Origin: Anaerotignum lactatifermentans DSM 14214
Lineage (GTDB): Bacteria > Bacillota > Clostridia > Lachnospirales > Anaerotignaceae
Assembly (NCBI RefSeq): GCF_900142265.1
Contig: NZ_FRAH01000004.1
Location: 1 to 64,000 of the forward strand
Direction: 5' to 3'
Length of the DNA stretch: 64,000 nt
Below are positions 41,467-50,748 of the stretch, piece after piece. Numbering within the stretch: position 1 is the first letter of the stretch; each line of letters starts with the position of its first letter. Position numbers and translations under genes: made by a program. A model generated the notes under the pieces. The model searched no databases. It had not been told where the DNA came from and saw only the letters and a list, made by a program, of their open reading frames with translations.

Positions 41467-42396
41467 ATGCCATACAAAGTATACATCGACGGGCAGGCAG
41501 GCACCACCGGCTTACAGCTCCAGGAAAAGCTGTCCCACCACGACGGCGTGGAACTGCTGCTCATCGCGGAAGAAAAAAGAAAAGACGAAGCCGAACGGAA
41601 ACGGCTTATGAATCTGGCGGATGTGGTTTTCCTTTGCCTGCCTGACGCGGCAGCAAAAGAAGCCGTGAAGCTGGTGGAAAATCCCAATACCTGCATCATT
41701 GATGCCAGCACCGCTCACAGAACGGCGGAAGGTTGGACTTACGGCTTTCCGGAACTTTCTCCGGCACACAGAGAAGCCATCATCCACTCCAAACGCATTG
41801 CAAACCCCGGCTGTCACGCCACAGGGTTCATTGCGGCGGCATATCCACTGGTGCATCTGGGCATCGTTGCTCCCGATTATCCCTTCACCGCTCACAGCCT
41901 GACGGGCTACAGCGGCGGCGGCAAATCCATGATTGCCGAATACGAAGCAGAGGAACGCTCCTACCAGTTCGACAGCCCCAGACAGTACGGTCTTTCTCAG
42001 ATGCATAAACATCTGCCGGAAATGCAGCATGTCACCGGCATCACACAGCCCCCTGTGTTCATGCCCATTGTCTGCGACTTCTACAGCGGCATGGCAACCT
42101 GCATTCCCCTGCACACCAACCTGTTCCAGAAGAAAGTCACCAAGGCGGAACTGGTGGCAATGCTCCAGGACTATTACAAGGGACATCCCCTCATTTCCGT
42201 GGAAGATACGGACGTTGGTTTCTTAGCAGCCAACGAAATCAGAAACACCAACAAACTGAAACTTTACATTGAGGGCAATGACGAGAGAATGACCCTCATC
42301 AGCGTATTTGACAACTTAGGCAAAGGCGCTTCCGGCGCGGCAGTACAGAACATGAATCTGGTGCTGGGTCTGCCGGAAACCACCGGTTTGATTTGA
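41467..42396 (+). CDS. argC: N-acetyl-gamma-glutamyl-phosphate reductase (short type)
   Basis: 309 residues. The second ATG (41467) is chosen: GAGG is seven bases upstream and MPYKVYIDGQAGTTGLQLQ is the usual beginning of the short ArgC class; the ATG at 41461 adds two residues. NADP loop in that stretch; catalytic Cys in IANPGCHATGFIAA near 117; ITGYSGGGK-like AHSLTGYSGGGKSM near 142. Third step of the acetylated arginine pathway. First gene of argCJBDF. Confidence 0.95.
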   Translation: MPYKVYIDGQAGTTGLQLQEKLSHHDGVELLLIAEEKRKDEAERKRLMNLADVVFLCLPDAAAKEAVKLVENPNTCIIDASTAHRTAEGWTYGFPELSPAHREAIIHSKRIANPGCHATGFIAAAYPLVHLGIVAPDYPFTAHSLTGYSGGGKSMIAEYEAEERSYQFDSPRQYGLSQMHKHLPEMQHVTGITQPPVFMPIVCDFYSGMATCIPLHTNLFQKKVTKAELVAMLQDYYKGHPLISVEDTDVGFLAANEIRNTNKLKLYIEGNDERMTLISVFDNLGKGASGAAVQNMNLVLGLPETTGLI

Positions 42397-42428
42397 TAGA
42401 GCCTTACAAAAGAAAGGATGAAATACTT

Positions 42429-43643
42429 ATGAAGAAGATCACAGGCGGCGTTACTGCCCCCAAAGGTTTTACGGCCGCAGGCATCCATTGCGGCATCCGC
42501 AACAATCAGACAAAAAAAGATCTGGCACTGCTTTACAGCGAAGTTCCCTGCAACGCAGCAGCTGTTTATACACAGAATAAAGTTTATGGCGCACCCATCA
42601 CCGTCACAAAAGCAAACATTGCCGACGGTATGGCGCAGGCTATGATCTGCAACAGCGGCAACGCCAACACCTGCAACGCTGACGGTGTGGAAAAAGCAGA
42701 AATGATGTGCGAAATGACCGCAAAGGCTTTGGGCATTTCCCCCAAAGACATCATCGTCGCTTCCACAGGCGTCATTGGTATGACACTGAACATTGAACCC
42801 ATTGCGTCCGGCATCCCCAAACTGGCACCCATCCTGTCCAAGGAAGGTCACGCGGACGCGGTGGAAGCCATTATGACCACAGACACCAAACCCAAGGAAG
42901 AAGCTTACGAAATCGAAATCGGCGGCAAAACCGTTTCCATCGGCGCCATGGCAAAAGGCAGCGGCATGATCCACCCCAACATGGCAACCATGCTGGGCTT
43001 CTTGACCACAGACTGTGCCATCACTACACCTATGCTGCAGAAAGCACTGAAACTGGCAGTGGATGACACATTCAACATGGTCAGCGTAGACGGCGACACT
43101 TCCACCAACGACATGGTTTCCATCATGGCAAACGGTCTGGCAGAAAATCCCGTCATCGACAGCGAAGGTGCTGACTTCGACGCTTTCCTTTTGGTTGTAA
43201 AAGAAATCTGCACTTCCATGGCGAAGAAAATCGCTGGCGACGGCGAAGGCGCCACAAAACTGGTAGAATGCAGCGTACACCACGCACCTGACACCAAACT
43301 GGCAAAAGCCATTTCCAAATCCATCATCACTTCCAGCCTTACAAAGGCTGCCATGTTCGGCGCTGACGCCAACTGGGGACGTATCCTTTGTGCCATCGGC
43401 TACACCGAAGGTGATTTTGCCGTAGACACCATTTCCGTTACCATTTCTTCTCCCAAGGGCGAAATTCTGGTTTGCGAAAAAGGCGCAGGCGTTCCTTTTG
43501 ATGAAGACAAAGCAAAAGAAATCCTCCTGCAGGAAGAAATCCACATTGACGTGGATATGCAGCAGGGGGACGGCGAAGCCACCGCTTGGGGCTGCGACCT
43601 GACTTATGACTACGTGAAAATCAACGGCGACTACCGCACATGA
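42429..43643 (+). CDS. argJ: Bifunctional ornithine acetyltransferase / N-acetylglutamate synthase
   Basis: 404 residues, ATG with AAAGGATG upstream. The self-cleavage site is M-A-T187-M-L-G-F; Thr187 becomes the nucleophile of the beta subunit. GVTAPKGFTAAGIHCGIR at the start and SNSGNANTC-like CNSGNANTCNADG near 74 are family marks. It recycles acetyl from acetylornithine to glutamate, so no argA or argE is needed. Confidence 0.96.
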   Translation: MKKITGGVTAPKGFTAAGIHCGIRNNQTKKDLALLYSEVPCNAAAVYTQNKVYGAPITVTKANIADGMAQAMICNSGNANTCNADGVEKAEMMCEMTAKALGISPKDIIVASTGVIGMTLNIEPIASGIPKLAPILSKEGHADAVEAIMTTDTKPKEEAYEIEIGGKTVSIGAMAKGSGMIHPNMATMLGFLTTDCAITTPMLQKALKLAVDDTFNMVSVDGDTSTNDMVSIMANGLAENPVIDSEGADFDAFLLVVKEICTSMAKKIAGDGEGATKLVECSVHHAPDTKLAKAISKSIITSSLTKAAMFGADANWGRILCAIGYTEGDFAVDTISVTISSPKGEILVCEKGAGVPFDEDKAKEILLQEEIHIDVDMQQGDGEATAWGCDLTYDYVKINGDYRT

Positions 43644-43659
43644 TGGGAGGGCAGACAAC

Positions 43660-44514
43660 ATGAAAGACATCAATACCATGAAGGCAACAGTCCTGACGGC
43701 TGCCCTGCCTTACATTCAGAAATATTACGGCAAAACCGTTGTCATCAAATACGGCGGCAACGCCATGATTCATCCCGATTTGAAAAAAGCCGTTATGAGC
43801 GACATCATCCTTCTTTCTCTGGTTGGGATTCATGTGGTGCTCATCCATGGCGGCGGCCCGGAAATCAGCGGCATGCTGAAAAAACTGGACATTGAATCCC
43901 GCTTCGTCAACGGTCTGCGCTACACCGACAAAGAAACAGCAGAAGTGGTACAGATGGTACTGGCTGGGAAAACAAACAAAGATCTGGTTGGTCTGATCGG
44001 TCAGCTGGGGGGCAAAGCCGTTGGCCTCTGCGGCATTGACGGCTGCATGATTCAGGCGAAAAAACTGGAAGGTGATTACGGCTATGTAGGCGACATCACC
44101 AAAATCGACACCACCCCCATTGTAAACGCCATCGACAGCGGTTACATCCCCGTCGTTGCCACCGTTGGCACCGACTGCAAAGGCAATATTTACAACATCA
44201 ACGCCGATACAGCAGCAGCTGAGATTGCCGGCGCACTCCACGCAGAAAACATCATCACACTGACAGACATCCGCGGACTGATGGAAGATGTCAACGACGA
44301 AGACTCCCTCATCCCTGTGGTGCATGTGGATGAAGTGGCAAATCTGGTGGAAAAAGGCATCATCAGCGGCGGCATGATCCCCAAAGTACAGAGCTGTGAA
44401 AACGCAGTGCGTGCAGGGGTGAAAAAAGCCGTTATGATTGACGGCAGAATCGAACATTCCATACTGGTGGAAATGTTCTCTGACGAAGGTATTGGCACCA
44501 TGTTTTTACCATAA
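43660..44514 (+). CDS. argB: Acetylglutamate kinase
   Basis: 284 residues, GGAGGG upstream. YYGKTVVIKYGGNAM near 20-33, VLIHGGGPEISGML near 63-76 and GVKKAVMIDGRIEHSIL near 250 mark the amino-acid kinase fold. The length and N-terminal helix fit the hexameric, arginine-inhibited type. 16 bp after argJ. Confidence 0.96.
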   Translation: MKDINTMKATVLTAALPYIQKYYGKTVVIKYGGNAMIHPDLKKAVMSDIILLSLVGIHVVLIHGGGPEISGMLKKLDIESRFVNGLRYTDKETAEVVQMVLAGKTNKDLVGLIGQLGGKAVGLCGIDGCMIQAKKLEGDYGYVGDITKIDTTPIVNAIDSGYIPVVATVGTDCKGNIYNINADTAAAEIAGALHAENIITLTDIRGLMEDVNDEDSLIPVVHVDEVANLVEKGIISGGMIPKVQSCENAVRAGVKKAVMIDGRIEHSILVEMFSDEGIGTMFLP

Positions 44515-44532
44515 AAAGAAGGAGGGAAACAC

Positions 44533-45705
44533 ATGGATTTTCAGACAGCAAAACAATATGACGATGAATACATCATCCATTCCTATGGCAGATTCCCCGT
44601 GCTCCTGACAAAAGGCAAAGGCGCCACCGTACAGGACGACACAGGCAAAACATACATCGACTTCACCAGCGGCATCGGCGTAAACGCTTTGGGCTTTTGC
44701 GACGATAACTGGGTACAGGCAGTAAGCGCACAGCTTCAGTCTTTGCAGCACACCTCCAACCTGTATTACACAGAACCCTGCATTCAGGCAGCGAAACTCC
44801 TCTGTGAAAAAAGCGGCATGAAAAAAGTATTTTTCGGCAACAGCGGCGCGGAAGCCAATGAAGGCGTTATCAAAGCCGCTAGAAAATACAGCTTTTTGAA
44901 ATACGGCGCAAGCAGAAACAAAATCATTGCTCTGCAGAACTCTTTCCATGGCAGAACCATGGCAGCCCTTTCCGCCACAGGACAGGACGCTTACCACAAT
45001 TTCTTCTTCCCCTTCGTGGACGGCTTCGTATTTGCCAAAGCAAATGACTTTGCCGACATTCTTTCCAAAATGACTGACGATGTTTGCGCGGTCATACTGG
45101 AAACGGTACAGGGCGAAGGCGGTGTGGTTCCTCTGGACAAAGAATATGTTCAGGCAGTAGCCAAAGCCTGCAAGGAAAAAGACATCCTGCTCATTGTGGA
45201 CGAAGTACAGACAGGCATGGGCAGAACAGGCTCCCTGTTCAGCTATCAGCAGTTCGGCATCCAGCCTGACTTGGTATCCTGTGCAAAGGGTCTGGGCGGC
45301 GGCCTTCCCATCGGCGCGGTACTGTTCGGTGAAAAAACAGAAACCGTATTCGTTCCCGGCGACCACGGCTCTACTTTCGGCGGCAACCCCGTTGTTTGTG
45401 CTGGTGCAGTACATATCCTGAACACCATGGACGAAGCCTTTTTGCAGGATGTACAGAAAAAAGGCGCATATCTGAAAGAAAAAATCGAAAAAATGCCTCA
45501 CGTTGAAAACGTGGCAGGTCTGGGCATGATGCTGGGCATCCAGTTGGATGTGGAAGCAAAACCCGTTATCAACGCTTTGCTGGAAGCAGGACTTTTGGTA
45601 CTTTCCGCAAAGACCAAAATCCGTCTGCTGCCTCCTTTGACCATCACACAGGAGGAACTGGACAAAGGGCTTACCATTTTGGAACAGACACTGGCTTCAC
45701 TTTGA
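44533..45705 (+). CDS. argD: Acetylornithine aminotransferase
   Basis: 390 residues, AAGGAGG upstream. VFFGNSGAEANEGVIKAARKY near 96-116, LIVDEVQTGMGRTGSLF near 218 and the PLP lysine in LVSCAKGLGGGLPIGA near 250 identify a class III aminotransferase of the ArgD type. PLP-dependent fourth step. Confidence 0.96.
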   Translation: MDFQTAKQYDDEYIIHSYGRFPVLLTKGKGATVQDDTGKTYIDFTSGIGVNALGFCDDNWVQAVSAQLQSLQHTSNLYYTEPCIQAAKLLCEKSGMKKVFFGNSGAEANEGVIKAARKYSFLKYGASRNKIIALQNSFHGRTMAALSATGQDAYHNFFFPFVDGFVFAKANDFADILSKMTDDVCAVILETVQGEGGVVPLDKEYVQAVAKACKEKDILLIVDEVQTGMGRTGSLFSYQQFGIQPDLVSCAKGLGGGLPIGAVLFGEKTETVFVPGDHGSTFGGNPVVCAGAVHILNTMDEAFLQDVQKKGAYLKEKIEKMPHVENVAGLGMMLGIQLDVEAKPVINALLEAGLLVLSAKTKIRLLPPLTITQEELDKGLTILEQTLASL

Positions 45706-45725
45706 TTGAGAAAGGAAGATAATAT

Positions 45726-46634
45726 ATGAAACATTTTCTGAAACTTTTAGACCTGACAACAGAAGAAATCCTGGAACTGCTGGACCTGGCAGACCAGTTG
45801 AAATTACAGAAAAAACAGGGCATTGAACACCCTATCCTGAAAGGCAAAACACTGGGCATGATTTTTGAAAAATCCTCCACCAGAACCCGTGTATCCTTTG
45901 AAACAGGCATGTATCAGCTGGGCGGTCACGCGCTGTTCATCAGCTCCAAAGACGCACAGATTGGTCGTGGCGAACCCACAGAAGACACTGCAAGAGTTCT
46001 GTCCCGGTATCTGGACGGCATCATGATCCGTACTTTTGAACAGGAAGAAGTGGAAACACTGGCAAAATACGGCTCCATCCCCATCATCAACGGTCTGACA
46101 GACTTCTGCCATCCCTGTCAGGTTATGGCTGACCTGCAGACCATCCGGGAACACAAAGGCAAACTGGAAGGTCTGAAAATGTGCTACATCGGCGACGGCA
46201 ACAACATGGCAAACTCCCTTATCGTAGGCGGTTTGAAAGTTGGCATGTCCGTAAGCATTGCCTGCCCCAAAGATTACCAGCCTCATAAAGACGTTCTGGA
46301 CTTTGCGGCACAGTACGGCGATAAATTCCAGATGACAGAAAGCCCTCTGGAAGCTGCCAAAAACGCTGACGTTGTACTGACAGACGTGTGGGCTTCCATG
46401 GGTCAGGAAAGCGAACAGAAGATCCGAGAAGCTGCTTTCGCAGGCTTCCAGGTAAACGACGAACTGATGGCAGTAACAAACGAAGGCTGTATGGTACAGC
46501 ATTGCCTGCCTGCACACAGAGGGGAAGAAATCACAGCAGAAGTATTCGAAGCACACGCTGACGAAATCTTCGACGAAGCAGAAAACCGTCTGCACGCACA
46601 GAAAGCGATTCTGGTAAAACTGATGGCAGACTGA
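45726..46634 (+). CDS. argF: Ornithine carbamoyltransferase
   Basis: 302 residues. Carbamoyl-phosphate motif S50-S-T-R-T within FEKSSTRTRVSFE; HPCQVMADLQT near 133; ornithine-site HCLPAHRGEEIT near 258. It makes citrulline, which argG then uses. Last gene of the operon; no carbamoyl-phosphate synthase is in the window. Confidence 0.97.
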   Translation: MKHFLKLLDLTTEEILELLDLADQLKLQKKQGIEHPILKGKTLGMIFEKSSTRTRVSFETGMYQLGGHALFISSKDAQIGRGEPTEDTARVLSRYLDGIMIRTFEQEEVETLAKYGSIPIINGLTDFCHPCQVMADLQTIREHKGKLEGLKMCYIGDGNNMANSLIVGGLKVGMSVSIACPKDYQPHKDVLDFAAQYGDKFQMTESPLEAAKNADVVLTDVWASMGQESEQKIREAAFAGFQVNDELMAVTNEGCMVQHCLPAHRGEEITAEVFEAHADEIFDEAENRLHAQKAILVKLMAD

Positions 46635-46640
46635 TAAACC

Positions 46641-46870
46641 ACACCCTGTCGTCAAAGGCTCATTTCATTCAAGCCTTTGACGAGTAGACAGAAGTATAAA
46701 GCCGAAGTTCCATCAGCTAAAAGCCTTGAAACTTCGGCTTTTCCCCTTGGGATTCCATTCGGGGAACCCCACACCGCAAGAGATGCGGACAGCCATTTAT
46801 GGCTGGCATTTGCGAAGCAAATGTGTTGACCCCTTCGTTCCCCAAGCCCTTCAGCGTTTTTGAAAAAAGT
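46641..46870 (+). repeat. Dispersed repeat family A, copy 4 (5'-truncated)
   Basis: Starts at the tail of the first hairpin (ACACCCTGTCGTCAAAGGC), keeps the CGTCAAAGGC and AGCCGAAGTT stems, lacks the CGTCGGAAGTGAATTCCGAC part and retains ACCGCAAGAGATGCGG and the AAATGTGTTGACC end. It lies 7 bp after argF. Confidence 0.8.
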
Positions 46871-46895
46871 ATAAAACTTCGTTTTTCGACATACC

Positions 46896-46934
46896 AAAAC
46901 CACCGAAAACAATATGTTTCCGGTGGTTTTTCTA
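46896..46934 (+). terminator. Terminator downstream of the arg operon
   Basis: AAAACCACCG, loop, CGGTGGTTTTT with T-run. Confidence 0.85.
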
Positions 46935-47116
46935 TTTTCTTTCGGCGCAGTTTGCAGAACAAAATCACCCCATCAATGCATCCAAATCTTGCATAAAATG
47001 GGACTTTTGCAGCAGGGTTTTTTGTGTGTTGTATGCCCGAAATACCGGCATTTGCGCCTATTTCCCTATCGTTTGCAGGGTTTTTTATTTTTTTTGGAAA
47101 AATTAGAAAAAATCCG

Positions 47117-47175
47117 TTGACAAACGCCAAAATTCTGTTATAATGATATCAAACAGTAAATGATAATAATTATCA
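47117..47175 (+). promoter_or_regulatory. Rubrerythrin promoter with a perfect Fur-type box
   Basis: TTGACA (47117-47122), 16 bp, TATAAT (47139-47144). At 47161-47175 stands TGATAATAATTATCA, a perfect 7-1-7 palindrome equal to the Fur consensus; PerR would prefer TTATAATNATTATAA. It lies just downstream of the expected start, where binding would repress. Confidence 0.8.
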
Positions 47176-47213
47176 ATTAAGAAATATTTTTAGTGTGTAA
47201 GGAGGAAACTATT

Positions 47214-47756
47214 ATGATGAATCTGAAAGGTACAAAAACTGAAGCCAACCTGATGGCAGCATTCGCTGGTGAATCCCAGGCAAGAAACAAATACACATAT
47301 TACGCAAGCAAAGCAAAAAAAGAAGGCTATGAACAGATTGCAGCTCTGTTCCTGGAAACAGCCAACAACGAAAAAGAACACGCAAAAATCTGGTTCAAAC
47401 TGCTCCATGACGGCGCTGTGCCTTCCACAGCTGAAAACCTGCTGGACGCTGCACAGGGCGAAAACTACGAATGGACAGACATGTACGCTACATTCGCAAA
47501 AGAAGCAAGAGAAGAAGGCTTTGACCGCATTGCTTACCTGTTTGAAGCAGTCGGTCAGATCGAAAAACATCACGAAGAACGTTACCGCAAACTGCTGGAA
47601 AACGTTGAAGGCGGTCTGGTATTCTCCAGAGATGGCGACATGATCTGGCAGTGCGCTAACTGCGGCCACATCCACGTTGGCAAACAGGCACCTCAGGTTT
47701 GCCCCGTTTGCGAACACCCTCAGGCTTACTTCCAGATCGAAGCAAGAAACTACTAA
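47214..47756 (+). CDS. rbr: Rubrerythrin
   Basis: 180 residues; ATG with AAGGAGG eight bases upstream. The four-helix diiron part has ExxH-type ligands in [11 protein letters not shown] (Glu20), ANNEKEHAK and [13 protein letters not shown] near 123-131. The C-terminal rubredoxin-like site is CANCGH..CPVCEH (Cys near 147, 150, 163, 166). It reduces hydrogen peroxide with electrons from the NADH-rubredoxin chain in the cytoplasm. Confidence 0.95.
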   Translation: MMNLKGTKTEANLMAAFAGESQARNKYTYYASKAKKEGYEQIAALFLETANNEKEHAKIWFKLLHDGAVPSTAENLLDAAQGENYEWTDMYATFAKEAREEGFDRIAYLFEAVGQIEKHHEERYRKLLENVEGGLVFSRDGDMIWQCANCGHIHVGKQAPQVCPVCEHPQAYFQIEARNY

Positions 47757-47803
47757 TTCTAAAAACCTTGTTACTCTCTTATCCCAATTTTTCATAGAAC
47801 ACT

Positions 47804-47837
47804 AAAAAAACGACGGTATTTATACCGTCGTTTTTTT
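47804..47837. terminator. Bidirectional terminator between rubrerythrin and the MFS gene
   Basis: AAAAAAACGACGGTAT and ATACCGTCGTTTTTTT; A and T runs on both sides serve the two convergent genes. Confidence 0.9.
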
Positions 47838-49004
47838 CTGTACTTTGTTATGGAGCATCCACGCACAGGTCAAAGCGCAGAGGGCAAGCACGCCGCCGCC
47901 CAGCCCCAACAGGCGCATATCCAGTTTTTCCACGATGGCGCTGCCGCAGACAGAGCCGAAAGCAATGCCGAAGTTAAAGGAAAAAGAATTGGTGGACGCC
48001 GCCAATGTGATGGCGCCGGGATATTCCGCCGTGGCAATGTTCAGCACATTGACCTGTATGGGGGAATTTTGCAGATACATCAAAAGACCAATGGCAAAAA
48101 TCACTGCCATACCTGCCACAGGGTTTCCCAATGCCACAGGCAGGAGAAACATGCACACCGCCAGAGCAACGTACGTGAACCGCAATTTATAAATGCCATT
48201 TTTCAATGCCATACGGCCGGAAATGAGGTTACTGAAAAGCACCATGACCCCGAACAGCAGCAGCACAAAACTGATATACTGGGCAGGAATCCCCACATAA
48301 TCCTCAAATACGGGGGTCAGGTACGTATATAACACATAAGAAGCAGAAGCGCCAAAGAATACCGTCAGGATACTCAGCAGGATACGGCTGTCTTTCAGCA
48401 GGACAAACTGCTGCATGATGCCGGAAGGCACTTTTTCATGTTTTCTGGGCAGAGAAACGAACATGAGCGCCAGCACCAAAATGCTGCACAGGGTGATGCC
48501 CACAAAAGCTGCCCGCCAGCTCAGTACGTGGCTAATGGTGGTGCCAATGGGCACGCCGAAAATAGATGCCAGAGAAAATCCCGCGAATACCCAGGAAACT
48601 ACCGTTGCCCGATGTTCCAGAGAGGAAATATCCGGCACAAATGTCATGGAAACGGAAATGAGGGTGCCGGAAACGATAGACAGCAATATTCTCGCCGCCG
48701 CCAGCAAAGGATAACTGGGGGCAATGGCACAGAGGAAATTCCCCACAACGAATACCACCGTCAGGGAAATGATGAGGGCAAACCGATGGAACCGCCCTGC
48801 CAGAGCCGCCGTGAAAGGCGTTCCCACAGCGTAAACAAAGGCAAACATGGAAACCAGAGAACCGGCAGTGGTGAGAGATACGGACAGCCCTTCGGAAATA
48901 TCCGGCAATATCCCCACAATGATAAATTCGCTGGTACCCAGTGCGAAACTCAGTAAAATCAAAGCAATGACAGGCATGGTGAATACCTTTTCTTTTTTTG
49001 GCAT
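47820..49004 (-). CDS. MFS transporter, DHA1 (AraJ/YdhP-like) exporter
   Basis: 394 residues with 12 hydrophobic segments. The start PVIALILLSFALGTSEFIIVGILPDI, the GxxF..R motif after helix 2 (FTAALAGRFHRFALI) and the helix-5 antiporter stretch AGFSLASIFGVPIGT fit drug:H+ antiporters of the arabinose-efflux/chloramphenicol-type group. The substrate is unknown; no regulator lies next to it. Confidence 0.85.
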   Translation of the reverse strand: MPKKEKVFTMPVIALILLSFALGTSEFIIVGILPDISEGLSVSLTTAGSLVSMFAFVYAVGTPFTAALAGRFHRFALIISLTVVFVVGNFLCAIAPSYPLLAAARILLSIVSGTLISVSMTFVPDISSLEHRATVVSWVFAGFSLASIFGVPIGTTISHVLSWRAAFVGITLCSILVLALMFVSLPRKHEKVPSGIMQQFVLLKDSRILLSILTVFFGASASYVLYTYLTPVFEDYVGIPAQYISFVLLLFGVMVLFSNLISGRMALKNGIYKLRFTYVALAVCMFLLPVALGNPVAGMAVIFAIGLLMYLQNSPIQVNVLNIATAEYPGAITLAASTNSFSFNFGIAFGSVCGSAIVEKLDMRLLGLGGGVLALCALTCAWMLHNKVQKKTTV

Positions 49005-49221
49005 AATGCTTCTTCCTTTCTTCTTTCCAAATCCTGTATGATTATAGTCATCTGCCCTTCTGCCGTCAAGGAGGAAAATCCCGTGTTTTTTCTTGGAAAA
49101 CGCCGTTATTTTTATGGAATCTGCCTATCCCTTGGCAAAAATATGGCTTTTCCCTTGCAAAAGGTCTTGGCTTTTCGTACAATCTACCCGTACACACTTT
49201 TTTATGGAAAGGACTGTTTTT

Positions 49222-49845
49222 ATGCAGCAAATCATATTGGCATCCAATTCTCCCCGGAGAAAAGAACTGCTGTCCATGCTTTCTGTGCCCTTCACCGTAC
49301 AGGAAAGCCATGTGGACGAACGTGCATTGGAGGAAGCAGACAGAAAAGCCGGCATCCGCCGCACACCTGCGGAACAGGCATCATTCATGGCAGAAGCCAA
49401 AGGCACAGACGTAAGCCGCACCGCTCCCGCAAATTCCATCATCATTGCCGCCGACACCATGGTGGCAGAGGGGGACACCATCCTCCACAAACCCAAGGAC
49501 AAAGCCGACGCCAAAGCCATCCTGACCCATCTTTCCGGCAAAAGCCACATGGTTTACACAGGCTTATGCGTCATTTACAAAGACGCGGAGGGCAAAGAAA
49601 CGGTACACGCCCAGACCATCGGCACAAAAGTGGTGTTCCGCTCTTTGACGGAGGAAGAAATGGACGCATACATTGCCACAGGGGAACCCATGGACAAAGC
49701 CGGCGCTTACGGCATACAGGGCAAAGGTTCCCTGCTGGTGGAACGGATGGAAGGCGACTACTTCAACGTAGTTGGTCTGCCTTTGACTGCCCTTTACGAA
49801 GAACTGCGCGCCCAAGGCATTTCTCTCATGGAAAACTGGAAATAA
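49222..49845 (+). CDS. maf: Maf-family nucleoside triphosphate pyrophosphatase
   Basis: 207 residues from the ATG with AAAGGAC upstream; the same frame is open earlier without a site. ILASNSPRRKELL near 4-16, IIAADTMVAEGDTILHKPKD near 72-91 with the catalytic Asp, and AGAYGIQGKGSLLVERMEGDYFNVVGLPL near 163-191 are diagnostic. It removes pyrophosphate from dTTP/UTP or modified nucleotides and restrains septum formation in some bacteria. Confidence 0.93.
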   Translation: MQQIILASNSPRRKELLSMLSVPFTVQESHVDERALEEADRKAGIRRTPAEQASFMAEAKGTDVSRTAPANSIIIAADTMVAEGDTILHKPKDKADAKAILTHLSGKSHMVYTGLCVIYKDAEGKETVHAQTIGTKVVFRSLTEEEMDAYIATGEPMDKAGAYGIQGKGSLLVERMEGDYFNVVGLPLTALYEELRAQGISLMENWK

Positions 49846-49852
49846 AAAACAG

Positions 49853-49993
49853 GGATTTTCCTTGATTTCTTAAGGGGAATTGCGACAGCTGTCTTCATAA
49901 GAAAACATAACAAATTAAATTCGAACAAACAAAGAAAGCCAAAATCCTTTGTTATGATAAGGATTTTGGCTTTCTTTGTTTTCTTATGAAGAT
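49853..49993 (-). repeat. Dispersed repeat family B, copy 4
   Basis: Reverse orientation, complete: CTTAAGGGGAATTGCG, CTTCATAAGAAAAC, then AAAGAAAGCCAAAATCC..GGATTTTGGCTTTCTTT and TTTTCTTATGAAGATGCCCC. 49994-50130 shows nothing else. Confidence 0.8.
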
Positions 49994-50133
49994 GCCCCTA
50001 AATTCCGGCGTTTTTATGTCCCGATAAACCATCCCCAAAAGGAGGTTTTTCTGGAATTTTTTCCAAAAAAGGCGTTCTTTTTCAATAGGTTTTGGAAAAA
50101 TCTTATCAATTTCTTTATATTGCATGCAAATAG

Positions 50134-50189
50134 TTGACAGCGCAACGAATTTAGAAGTATACTGTATTTGTTGCAGACGCAACTAATTT
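50134..50189 (+). promoter_or_regulatory. marR-MATE promoter and operator
   Basis: TTGACA (50134-50139), 18 bp, TATACT (50158-50163). GCAACGAATTT (50142-50152) in the spacer and GCAACTAATTT (50179-50189) downstream are direct repeats, and GTTGCAGACGCAAC (50170-50183) is an inverted repeat. A MarR dimer there would block its own operon. Confidence 0.7.
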
Positions 50190-50277
50190 TGACTTATCCA
50201 CAGAACATGCTGAGGCGGCAGCCATTTCTGTTTGATGTTATCCACATTTCCACCGCCACTACCCACAGGAGGTACTC

Positions 50278-50748
50278 ATGGAGAAAAAAAATCTGCGTTA
50301 TTCCATCAACGCGTCAGCCATCAGCCGGTATGCCAACCGGAATTTCGACCTTTGTCTGCGGCATCTTCCCATCAGCAGCGGACAGCAGTTTTTCCTGCTG
50401 CGCATCTACGAAAATCCCGGCATTCCCCTGAACGGTCTGGCACAGATGGGCTTTTTTGACAAAGGCACTGTCAGCCGCGGTGTGCAGAAACTGGAAGAAG
50501 CCGGCTACATCACCGTTATCACTGACGAGAACGACAGACGATGCCGGAAATTATTCGTTACCCCAGCCGCTGCACCCATCATCGAAACGCTGCTGAATGC
50601 CAGAGAAGAATGGAACTGTGCGCTGACGGAAGGCATGACAGACGAAGAATGTCTACTCATCAATAAACTCATGAAACAAATGGTACAAAATGCCCAAACC
50701 TACATTGCCAAAAAGGAGGAGGAAGTCACATGCAACAAAGAACACTGA
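50278..50748 (+). CDS. MarR-family transcriptional regulator
   Basis: 156 residues, AGGAGG upstream. The winged helix is LRIYENPGIPLNGLAQMGFFDKGTVSRGVQKLEEAGYITVITDENDRRCRKLFVTPAA. It overlaps the MATE gene by 19 bases and probably represses it until an inducer binds. Confidence 0.88.
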   Translation: MEKKNLRYSINASAISRYANRNFDLCLRHLPISSGQQFFLLRIYENPGIPLNGLAQMGFFDKGTVSRGVQKLEEAGYITVITDENDRRCRKLFVTPAAAPIIETLLNAREEWNCALTEGMTDEECLLINKLMKQMVQNAQTYIAKKEEEVTCNKEH

